Source: Chitinophagaceae bacterium (GTDB lineage Bacteria; Bacteroidota; Bacteroidia; Chitinophagales; Chitinophagaceae). Taken from it: 39,887 bases of DNA. Positions within the stretch are counted from its first letter, which is position 1, and every line of letters begins with the position of its first letter. The notes beneath the pieces are model-generated. The model was not told where the DNA came from and did no database searches. It saw only the letters and a program-made list of their open reading frames with translations. Location: NCBI GenBank assembly GCA_025449935.1, contig JANWIJ010000041.1:1-39887 (forward strand), in the 5' to 3' direction. A program made the translations under genes and the position numbers. This document shows, piece by piece, positions 24,363-32,441 of the stretch.

Positions 24363-27300
24363 ATGCCCTTATTTAAAACCCTTTTCCTCATTTTCGTTTT
24401 TTCCAGCCTCTTTAGTATGAGTGCCAGTAGCCAAAACCCGGTAAAAAAATATGAAGCCGCGTGGAAAAAAGTGGAAGATTTCACCAGTAAAGGATTGCCC
24501 AAATCTGCCCTGACCGAAGTAAAGAAGATATATGCCCTGGCAAAAACTGAAAAACAGGATGCCCAGGTTATCAAAGCCCTGGTATATATGACCGGACTGC
24601 AAGCTGAGAACCGCGAAAACAATGATATTTATTCCATTGCCGAGATGGAAAAAGAAATAGCGGCCAGCAAGGAACCAGTCACGGCTATTCTAAAAAGCCT
24701 GCTGGCGGATATGTACTGGGACTATTACCAGCGTCAACGCTGGAAAATATACAACCGCACCGAAACGGTTAATTTCAAAAAAGAAGATATCGCTACCTGG
24801 TCCACCGAAGATTTTCACCGGAAGATCGGTGACCTGTATGTTCAGTCACTCGGGGATGAGAAATTATTACAGCGGACAAAGCTCGAACCCTTTGATGCCC
24901 TTATTATCAAAGGAAATGTCCGCCACCTGCGTCCCAGCCTGTACGATCTGCTGGCTCACCGGGCCCTGGATTATTTTGAAAACGATGAAAGGGATATTAA
25001 AAAACCAGCCTATGCCTTTGAGATCAGCCAGGCCAGTGCCTTTGACCCGGCTGCAGATTTTATAACCCGGAAATTCCCCACAAAGGATTCGCTGTCCCTT
25101 CAATACAAAGCCTTGCTGATCTGGCAAAAGATCATCGCCTTTCATTTGGCTGATGCTAAACCAGATGCCCTGATTGATGCGGATATCCGGCGTATCGAAT
25201 TTGTAAAAAATAAATCTACTCATCCAGACAAAGATGAACTCTATTTTAACGCGGTTAACCATATTGCCCGGCAGTATGAAAACCTGCCCGCTGCCGCGCA
25301 GGCCTGGTACCTGCTCGCCCGCTATTATGAAGAAAAAGCAGGCACTTACAAAGCTTTTGGCGATACGACGCATCGTTTTGCCCGGATAAAAGCCAAAGAG
25401 ATCTGTGAGAAAATTCTATTACAAAAAGACTCTTCCGAGGGAAAAATAAACTGTTATAACCTCCTGAATGAAATAAAAGCCCAGTCCTTGCAATTCAGCG
25501 TCGAAAAAGTAAATGTACCGGCTCAACCCTTCCGGGCATTGATAAATTACCGGAACTTTAATAAGCTTTACCTGCGGGTGATCAAAGCCGATGAAAAATT
25601 AAAAGAAGAACTGGTGAACCAGTATGATGAAAAGTACTGGCCTGCCATCCTCGCCGCCCGGCCCATGAAAAGCTGGGAGCAAACATTACCTGCTACCAAT
25701 GATATGCAGGAGCACAGCACCGAGATAAAAATAGATGCGCTTGCTGCGGGTGAATATGTGCTGGTCGCTTCCAATAGTAAAGATTTCAGTGGCAGCAAGC
25801 TGATCATGGGTGCCCGCCTTTTTTATGTTTCTTCCATCAGCTATGTGAACAATGCAGACGACTTTTTTGTCCTGGACAGGGACAATGGGCAGCCATTGGG
25901 CAATGCTTCCGTGCAGGCCTGGGAACAGAAATATGATTATAAGCAATCCCGGTACATTAAGGAAAAATCCAAAAAATACACGACAGATGGAAATGGATTT
26001 TTCCGGATGGATAAGCCAAAAAAAGAAAATAACAATTACACCAACTATTCTTATTTACTTGAAATCAACCATAAGAGCGACCGGCTTTTTATGAACGACC
26101 TCGTTTATAACTATTATTATTACGATAATGCTGAAAAAGAGGAACCCAAAATACTTACTTCCGTCTTCCTGTTTATGGACCGCAGCATTTATCGCCCGGG
26201 ACAAACTATTTATTTTAAGGGTATTGTACTCAGCAGTACTGCCGCTGAAAAGAAAAATGCAGTAAGGACGGGTTACCAGACCACGGTCATCCTCCGGGAT
26301 GCCAACTACAAGGATATTGACAGCATTAAAGTTAAAACAAATGAATATGGTTCTTTTTCCGGCATGTTTCCCTTACCGCAAAGCGGCTTGAATGGGCAAT
26401 TCACTATCTACACGAAAGCAGATGGCGGTCTGGCCGGTTTTAATGTAGAAGAATACAAGCGCCCTAAATTTTACGTAGACTATGAACCTGTCAAAGGCAC
26501 ATATAAAGTAAATGATAAGATTAAAATCACCGGTATCGCCAAAGCCTATGCCGGCAATAATATTGACGGGGCCCTGGTAAAGTACCGGGTAGTAAGAAAA
26601 CCCCGGTTCCCCTACCCCTGGTTATTCAAACGCTGGTGGCAGCCGCCTGGCCAGCAAATGGAAATTGCTCATGGCGAAGCGAAAACAGATAAGGACGGAA
26701 AATTTGTAATTGAATTCACGGCTATCCCTGACCTGAAGATCGAAAAGAAATTTGAACCGGTTTTTGACTACCAGGTCTATGCGGACGTAACCGATATCAA
26801 TGGGGAAACAAGAAGTGGTGAAAAGTCAGTTTCGGTAAGTTATAAGGCACTCTTATTAAAGACAACTATTGCCGGGACCCTGCCTGTTGACAGCCTGAAA
26901 AAAGTTTATATCCGCACGGAGAACATGAATGGGGAATATGAACCGGCGGCCGTAAAAGTAACCATCACCCGGCTCAAAGAAGAGAAAAGGTTGATCCGGG
27001 AGCGCTACTGGGAGAGACCCGACCAGTTTGTGATGAGTAAGGAAGAATACATAAAAAATTTCCCGTACGATGAATATGATAACGAAACAGATTTTAAAGG
27101 ATGGGTCAAAGGTGAAACGGTATTTCAAAAAACGGATTCAGCTAAAGTCACTGGTGAATGGCTAATAGTAAATGGCAAATTCACACCCGGATTTTATGTC
27201 GTGGAAATTTCAACCAACGATAAAAACGGTGAAGAAGTAAAGGATGTGAAAAATATTGAGCTGTTTGATGAGAAGAGCAACCGCCTGAACCGTCCCGCGT

Positions 27301-30300
27301 ATTTATGGGCCGGGACTGCCAAAACGATTGCCGAACCTGGCGAAACAGCCCGGGTTGAATTTGGAACTGCGGCGGATAACTTATTCGTGGTGCAACAACT
27401 GGATAAAGGAACCGCCAATAAAAACGCGGAGACTATTCACTATTCCTTCCTGCACCTTAATAACGAAAAGAAGCTCTTCACTTTCCCGGCTGCCGAATCT
27501 GACAGGGGTGGGTATGGAGCAGGCTGGATGTTTATTAAACACAACCGTTTTTACCAGCTTAATCATACTATCAGTGTGCCCTGGACCAACAAGGACCTGA
27601 AAATAGAATATGCGACCTACCGCGATAAGACATTACCGGGCAGTGAAGAGAAATGGAAACTCAGGATCACCGGTTATAAAAATGAAAAAGTGGCGGCTGA
27701 AATGCTGGCCACGATGTATGATGCATCCCTGGACCAGTTTGTACCGCATAGCTGGAACCAACCCGCTGTCTGGCCGGTTTATTATAACAACCGGGCCTGG
27801 AATGGCACGCAGAATTTTGTAAAAATTGAATCTGTACAACGTTACCTGAACGAACAGGAAGGTAAATATGTAGATAAGCGATATGATTATCTTTTTAAGA
27901 ATACAGATGGGTACTACCTGCTAATGGCGGAAAATACAAAAACAAGGCGCTTGGGCAATGCGGCCCCGGTCGTGAACGCCAAAATGGGCGGAATGGATGA
28001 AGTTGTTGTTACTGCCATGGGTGTTGAGCGAAAAAAAGATGCTACGGCGGGCCAGGAAGAAAAAGATGTTGATGGTATTACAGATCAACAGGATAACACA
28101 CAGCATGATCCGGGTTCCGGCGATGTAAAAATCCGGAAGAACTTCAATGAAACAGCCTTCTTTTTCCCGGACCTGAAAACCGACAGCAGCGGCGCCATTG
28201 AATTTTCGTTTACCCTGCCCGAAGCATTGACCAAATGGAAATTCCTGGCGCTGGCACATACAAAAGAGGCGGCCTTCGGGAGCAGCAGCAAAGAAATCGT
28301 CACCCAAAAAGAACTGATGGTGCAGCCAAATGCGCCCAGGTTCCTGCGGGAAGGTGATAAAATGGAATTTAGTTCCAAGATCGTAAACCTGAGTGATAAA
28401 GAATTAACTGGCACGGCGGAATTCCAATTATTCGATGCAGAAACAAATGAACCGGTTGATGGCCGTTTCCGCAGCGTTGTGCCTAACCAATATTTCACGG
28501 TCGCTGCCGGACAAAGTGAGGCTGTTAAATTCCCAATCGAAGTGCCTTACCTTTTCAATAAAGCGCTGCTGTGGAGAATTGTGGCCAAAGCAGGTAATTA
28601 CAGTGATGGTGAAGAAAATATCCTGCCGGTTCTCACCAACCGCATGCTGGTGACTGAAACCATGCCATTGCCCATGAGAGGAACGGGTACAAAAGAATTC
28701 AACTTTGAGAAACTGCTTAATTCCGGCAGTAGTGAAACCCTGCAGCATTATGCATTGACTGTTGAATATACGAGCAACCCGGCCTGGTATGCCGTGCAGG
28801 CACTACCTTACCTCATGGAATATCCTTACGAATGTTCAGAGCAAACCTGGAACCGGTATTATGCCAATTCCTTGGCCGCGTTTATTGCCAACTCTTCTCC
28901 CCGTATCAAACAGGTATTTGAGCAATGGAAAATAAAAGACACGGCTGCCCTGATGAGCAATCTCCAAAAAAACCAGGAGCTGAAAGCAGTGTTGCTCGAA
29001 GAGACCCCGTGGGTTTTACAGGCGAAGTCTGAAACGGAACAAAAAAGGAATATTGCCCTGTTGTTTGACATGGTAAAAATGAGTGAGCAGTTGAACAGTT
29101 CCTATGAAAAACTGAAAAAAATGCAGAGCAGCAACGGTGGTTTTGTGTGGTTCACGGGTGGGCCGGATGATCGTTATATGACGCAGTATATTGTGACGGG
29201 CATCGGTCACCTGAAAAAATTAAAATCCATTGCTGTCGGGCAGGACTCAAAATTAAAAGAGATCCTGGGCACTGCCATTCCTTACCTTGACAGGAAGATA
29301 AAAGAAGACTATGACAACCTGGTGAAAAATAAAACCGACCTGAAAAAATACTCCCCGGGTTATACGGTGATCCAGTACCTGTACATGAGAAGTTTCTTCC
29401 CGGAATATGAAATTCCCAAGGCTTCTCAAACAGCTTATAGTTATTTCCGGGGCCGGGTTCAGCAAACCTGGGTAAGTCAAAGCAAATACATGCAGGGTAT
29501 GATTGTTTTGGCATTGAGCAGGACTGGTGACGCAAAAACACCTGCCGCTATTCTAAAATCACTTAAAGAAACCTCCATCAGCAACGAAGAACTGGGCATG
29601 TACTGGAAAGACCAGCGCAACGGATGGTTCTGGTATGATGCCCCGGTGGAAACTCATGCATTACTGATTGAAGCATTCCAGGAAGCGGGTAAGGATACAA
29701 AAACTGTTGACGATCTCAGAACCTGGTTACTGAAAAACAAGCAAACCAATAATTGGAAAACGACTAAAGCAACTGCGGAGGCCTGTTATGCATTGCTCTT
29801 GCAGGGAACTGAATGGCTGGCCAATGACCCGGATGTACAGATTCAACTGGGAGGCGCCGAAGGCCGTAAAAAATATGAAATTCTTTCCAAAGATCTGAAT
29901 ACCGAAAAGGGAACGGGGTATTTTAAGAAAACGATTGAAGGGAAAGAGGTTTTCCCGGAGATGGGAAAAATCGCTGTCACTGTTTCAGCGCCTGGTAATA
30001 ATGTGAGTGCAAGCTGGGGTGGTATTTACTGGCAATATTTTGAAGACCTGGATAAAATCACCACGGCTTCTACCCCGCTGAAGCTGGTAAAAAAATTATT
30101 TGTTGAAAAAAATACGGACCGCGGCCCTGTTATTTCGCCGGTTAATGAAGGTGGAGTTATTAAAGTGGGTGATAAAATAAAAGTAAGAGTGGAATTAAGG
30201 GTGGACCGGGATATGGAATATGTCCATATGAAAGACATGAGAGCTTCCGCCCTTGAACCCGTGAATGTGCTTAGCAGTTATAAATGGCAGGGTGGTTTAG

Positions 30301-30494
30301 GTTATTATGAAACCACCAAAGACGCCAGCACTAATTTCTTCTTCAGTTATTTAAGAAAAGGAACTTATGTGTTTGAATATACACTGTTTGCTACGCATGC
30401 GGGAAATTTCAGTAATGGTGTGACAACCATCCAGTGTATGTATGCGCCGGAATTCAGTTCGCACAGCGAAGGCGTTCGCATAAATGTGGAGTAG
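24363..30494 (+). CDS. Alpha-2-macroglobulin family protein with thioester motif
   Basis: 2,043 residues, the largest gene here. Signal peptide MPLFKTLFLIFVFSSLFSMS (no lipobox cysteine), then a helical N-terminal region (~30-400) typical of Bacteroidota members, MG domains, the MG2 hallmark MDRSIYRPGQTIYFKGIVLS near residue 605, further MG domains, and FFPDLKTDSSGAIEFSFTLP before the thioester domain. The thioester motif CSEQ is intact (Cys1491 to Gln1494, context YPYECSEQTWNRY), so it could trap proteases covalently. Bacterial members are thought to protect the periplasm from host or competitor proteases. Between MG domains (residues 1211-1225) lies MDEVVVTAMGVERKK, which looks like the TonB-box region of SusC-type receptors. 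The usual partner pbpC is not adjacent. A 19-bp repeat array starts 33 nt after its stop. Confidence 0.93.
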   Translation: MPLFKTLFLIFVFSSLFSMSASSQNPVKKYEAAWKKVEDFTSKGLPKSALTEVKKIYALAKTEKQDAQVIKALVYMTGLQAENRENNDIYSIAEMEKEIAASKEPVTAILKSLLADMYWDYYQRQRWKIYNRTETVNFKKEDIATWSTEDFHRKIGDLYVQSLGDEKLLQRTKLEPFDALIIKGNVRHLRPSLYDLLAHRALDYFENDERDIKKPAYAFEISQASAFDPAADFITRKFPTKDSLSLQYKALLIWQKIIAFHLADAKPDALIDADIRRIEFVKNKSTHPDKDELYFNAVNHIARQYENLPAAAQAWYLLARYYEEKAGTYKAFGDTTHRFARIKAKEICEKILLQKDSSEGKINCYNLLNEIKAQSLQFSVEKVNVPAQPFRALINYRNFNKLYLRVIKADEKLKEELVNQYDEKYWPAILAARPMKSWEQTLPATNDMQEHSTEIKIDALAAGEYVLVASNSKDFSGSKLIMGARLFYVSSISYVNNADDFFVLDRDNGQPLGNASVQAWEQKYDYKQSRYIKEKSKKYTTDGNGFFRMDKPKKENNNYTNYSYLLEINHKSDRLFMNDLVYNYYYYDNAEKEEPKILTSVFLFMDRSIYRPGQTIYFKGIVLSSTAAEKKNAVRTGYQTTVILRDANYKDIDSIKVKTNEYGSFSGMFPLPQSGLNGQFTIYTKADGGLAGFNVEEYKRPKFYVDYEPVKGTYKVNDKIKITGIAKAYAGNNIDGALVKYRVVRKPRFPYPWLFKRWWQPPGQQMEIAHGEAKTDKDGKFVIEFTAIPDLKIEKKFEPVFDYQVYADVTDINGETRSGEKSVSVSYKALLLKTTIAGTLPVDSLKKVYIRTENMNGEYEPAAVKVTITRLKEEKRLIRERYWERPDQFVMSKEEYIKNFPYDEYDNETDFKGWVKGETVFQKTDSAKVTGEWLIVNGKFTPGFYVVEISTNDKNGEEVKDVKNIELFDEKSNRLNRPAYLWAGTAKTIAEPGETARVEFGTAADNLFVVQQLDKGTANKNAETIHYSFLHLNNEKKLFTFPAAESDRGGYGAGWMFIKHNRFYQLNHTISVPWTNKDLKIEYATYRDKTLPGSEEKWKLRITGYKNEKVAAEMLATMYDASLDQFVPHSWNQPAVWPVYYNNRAWNGTQNFVKIESVQRYLNEQEGKYVDKRYDYLFKNTDGYYLLMAENTKTRRLGNAAPVVNAKMGGMDEVVVTAMGVERKKDATAGQEEKDVDGITDQQDNTQHDPGSGDVKIRKNFNETAFFFPDLKTDSSGAIEFSFTLPEALTKWKFLALAHTKEAAFGSSSKEIVTQKELMVQPNAPRFLREGDKMEFSSKIVNLSDKELTGTAEFQLFDAETNEPVDGRFRSVVPNQYFTVAAGQSEAVKFPIEVPYLFNKALLWRIVAKAGNYSDGEENILPVLTNRMLVTETMPLPMRGTGTKEFNFEKLLNSGSSETLQHYALTVEYTSNPAWYAVQALPYLMEYPYECSEQTWNRYYANSLAAFIANSSPRIKQVFEQWKIKDTAALMSNLQKNQELKAVLLEETPWVLQAKSETEQKRNIALLFDMVKMSEQLNSSYEKLKKMQSSNGGFVWFTGGPDDRYMTQYIVTGIGHLKKLKSIAVGQDSKLKEILGTAIPYLDRKIKEDYDNLVKNKTDLKKYSPGYTVIQYLYMRSFFPEYEIPKASQTAYSYFRGRVQQTWVSQSKYMQGMIVLALSRTGDAKTPAAILKSLKETSISNEELGMYWKDQRNGWFWYDAPVETHALLIEAFQEAGKDTKTVDDLRTWLLKNKQTNNWKTTKATAEACYALLLQGTEWLANDPDVQIQLGGAEGRKKYEILSKDLNTEKGTGYFKKTIEGKEVFPEMGKIAVTVSAPGNNVSASWGGIYWQYFEDLDKITTASTPLKLVKKLFVEKNTDRGPVISPVNEGGVIKVGDKIKVRVELRVDRDMEYVHMKDMRASALEPVNVLSSYKWQGGLGYYETTKDASTNFFFSYLRKGTYVFEYTLFATHAGNFSNGVTTIQCMYAPEFSSHSEGVRINVE

Positions 30495-30526
30495 GATTGT
30501 TGGGCTAAAGCCTGTCAGAATTTTGT

Positions 30527-30805
30527 TTGCCCCGGCCTGAAGGCCGGGGCAATTCATAAAGGCCGGGGCAATTCATAAAGGCCAGGGCAACTCATAAAGG
30601 CCGGGGCAATTCATAAAGGCCGGGGCAATTCATAAAGGCCGGGGCAACTCATAAAGGCCAGGGCAATTCATAAAGGCCGGGGCAATTCATAAAGGCTGGG
30701 GCTACTCATAAAGGCCAGGGCAACTCATAAAAGCCCGGGCAATTCATAAAAGCCGGGGCAATTCATAAAGGCCAGGGCAACTTATAAAGGCCGGGGCAAC
30801 TTATA
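30527..30805 (+). repeat. 19-bp tandem repeat array 1 (14 units) with founding hairpin
   Basis: TTGCCCCGGCCT (30527-30538) and AGGCCGGGGCAA (30541-30552) form a perfect 12-bp hairpin with a 2-nt loop. From 30540 to 30805 there are exactly 14 uninterrupted 19-bp units, consensus AAGGCCGGGGCAATTCATA; five units match it exactly. Variants include GCCAGGGC (units 3, 7, 10, 13), GCTGGGGCTA (9) and GCCCGGGC (11). There are no spacers, and the period is not a multiple of three. It lies between the alpha-2-macroglobulin stop and the FAD oxidoreductase start. Confidence 0.95.
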
Positions 30806-30852
30806 ATGGCTCTTCGCTACTCCTTTTTACATAGTGGAATTTGCCCAACGCC

Positions 30853-30860
30853 TATTTTTG
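30853..30860 (+). promoter_or_regulatory. Candidate -7 element for the FAD oxidoreductase gene
   Basis: TATTTTTG matches TAnnTTTG exactly and ends 5 nt before the ATG at 30866, predicting a leaderless mRNA. The -33 region is weak; repeat array 1 ends about 48 nt upstream. Confidence 0.5.
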
Positions 30861-30865
30861 CAAAT

Positions 30866-31933
30866 ATGCAGGTTGACTATCTCATTATTGGCCAGGGAAT
30901 CAGCGGCACCTGGCTCAGCTATTATTTAAAAAAAGAGAAAAAAACCTTCCTGGTCATTGACAATAACTTCGCTCATGCTCCCTCCAGGATTGCTGCAGGT
31001 ATTATAAATCCCGTCACCGGTCGCCGCCATGTAACGGTCTGGATGGCCGAAGAAATTTTACCGTTTGCCCGGGAAGCTTATTCTCAACTGGGACATGAAT
31101 TAAATATCACTGCCATTTCGCATAAAAACCTGCTCGATTTTTTTCCCAGTCCACAGATGCGGCAAAGTTTCTTGCAACGCGTGGAGGAAAATAGTCCCTA
31201 TGTTCACAGCTACCCCGAACAAAATCATTTTAACCCGCTGTTCAACTATGATTTTGGTTGTGGGGAGATCCGGCCGGTATACATAGCACATCTTGAAACC
31301 ATACTGCCTGCCTGGCGGCAACAATTAAAAGAGGATAACCTGTTGCTTGAGGAGGAGTTCTATATTTCCCGCCTGCACCTTGAAAAAGACAGGGTTCAAT
31401 ATGGAGATATAACGGCACGCCAGATCATTTTTTGTGATGGAAACAACAGCGCCGGGAATCCCTGGTTCCGCGCTTTACCCTTTGCACCCAATAAAGGAGA
31501 ACTCCTGATCGCGGAAATTCCAGGTTTGCCCGCTCAACATATTTATAAAAAAGGAATGATGCTGGTACCCCTGGCCACACCGGATCTGTGGTGGGTGGGC
31601 TCCAGTTATGAATGGGAATTTGATAACACCGGGCCCACAACCGCCTTCAGGCAAAAAACTGAATCGCTGCTCAAACAATGGCTGAAGATACCTTGTACGA
31701 TCACCGAACATCTCTCCGGGATAAGACCCGCCACGCTGGAAAGAAGACCATTCGTGGGTATACATCCTCTTTATCCTGCAATCGGAATTCTCAGCGGTAT
31801 GGGAACAAAAGGTTGCTCACTGGCACCTTATTTTGCCAGGCAGCTGGCAGAACATCTCCTGTACAATATTCCCATTAACCCCGATGCGGATGTAAACCGC
31901 TTCAGCAGGATCCTTTCACGCAACCTTTCATAA
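30866..31933 (+). CDS. FAD-dependent oxidoreductase, D-amino-acid oxidase fold
   Basis: 355 residues. The N-terminal Rossmann motif VDYLIIGQGISGTWLSYYL (GxGxxG) binds FAD, followed by an acidic end FLVIDNN and RIAAGIINPVTGRRH, typical of DadA/ThiO-like glycine or D-amino-acid oxidases. The C-terminal GIRPATLERRPFVGIHP and LSGMGTKGCSLAPYFARQLA complete the FAD site. The substrate is not evident; a secondary amine or amino acid is likely. The frame extends 20 codons upstream to an ATG at the very end of the repeat array, but the Rossmann strand beginning at MQVDYLIIG and the promoter position favour 30866. A small membrane-protein gene follows after 24 bp. Confidence 0.88.
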   Translation: MQVDYLIIGQGISGTWLSYYLKKEKKTFLVIDNNFAHAPSRIAAGIINPVTGRRHVTVWMAEEILPFAREAYSQLGHELNITAISHKNLLDFFPSPQMRQSFLQRVEENSPYVHSYPEQNHFNPLFNYDFGCGEIRPVYIAHLETILPAWRQQLKEDNLLLEEEFYISRLHLEKDRVQYGDITARQIIFCDGNNSAGNPWFRALPFAPNKGELLIAEIPGLPAQHIYKKGMMLVPLATPDLWWVGSSYEWEFDNTGPTTAFRQKTESLLKQWLKIPCTITEHLSGIRPATLERRPFVGIHPLYPAIGILSGMGTKGCSLAPYFARQLAEHLLYNIPINPDADVNRFSRILSRNLS

Positions 31934-31957
31934 CTTCCTATATAAAATAAAAAACTA

Positions 31958-32368
31958 ATGACACAGCCCCAGGAATCCATGTACAAGATACCAGCCCGGT
32001 ACCGGCGGATGGAGAATATGCATATTGCTTTCTGGCTCTTGAAAGATATCAGCTGGTGCCTGATCTGGAAGGTCCTGGCGATTGCCATGATTTTCCCCAC
32101 ATTGACCATCGCGCTGGTGATCGCCTGGAGAACAAGACGGGTGGCTTCGGAATTGGCACATAATTTAGCCATTGCTTTTTGGATCAGCGCAAATTCCTTG
32201 TGGATGATCAGTGAATTTTTTTATTTTGATGAAATGGTAGTCTGGAAAGAATTTACCGGGAAGCACCTGGCATTAATTCCTTTTTTTAGCGGTGCCCTGA
32301 TCCTGCTATACTATTATGCTCTCCGGCGGCCCCGGGAAATAAGAGAAAATAGAGATGTTACCCTCTAA
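31958..32368 (+). CDS. Small integral membrane protein of unknown function
   Basis: 136 residues with three or four hydrophobic segments: about 24-56 (FWLLKDISWCLIWKVLAI then IFPTLTIALVIAW), about 72-90 (LAIAFWISANSLWMISEFFY) and about 106-124 (LALIPFFSGALILLYYYAL). The N-terminus MTQPQESMYKIPARYRRMEN is polar, and the C-terminus (RRPREIRENRDVTL) is charged. Trp/Phe-rich helices recall small sensor- or transporter-linked membrane proteins, but I recognise no family. It lies 24 bp after the FAD oxidoreductase gene, so probably co-transcribed with it; aspS downstream has its own promoter. Confidence 0.72.
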   Translation: MTQPQESMYKIPARYRRMENMHIAFWLLKDISWCLIWKVLAIAMIFPTLTIALVIAWRTRRVASELAHNLAIAFWISANSLWMISEFFYFDEMVVWKEFTGKHLALIPFFSGALILLYYYALRRPREIRENRDVTL

Positions 32369-32385
32369 GGTCGCCGTTATCCCAA

Positions 32386-32417
32386 TTTGCCGGTAGGCGC
32401 TTCCCTTGTTATCTTTG
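32386..32417 (+). promoter_or_regulatory. aspS promoter
   Basis: TTTG (32386-32389), 20 nt, then TATCTTTG (32410-32417): one of the two best matches to the Bacteroidota -33/-7 consensus in the window. The ATG follows 24 nt later. Confidence 0.62.
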
Positions 32418-32441
32418 CGCCTCAGAAAAGAAAGCATTCCC

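Noticed and set aside
30527-30805. CRISPR array
   Set aside because: The units are contiguous, with no unique spacers, only 19 bp long, and no cas gene is near.
30806-30865. N-terminal extension of the FAD oxidoreductase starting at the end of the repeat array
   Set aside because: The extra 20 residues are unlike the family, and the Rossmann strand and promoter both point to the ATG at 30866.
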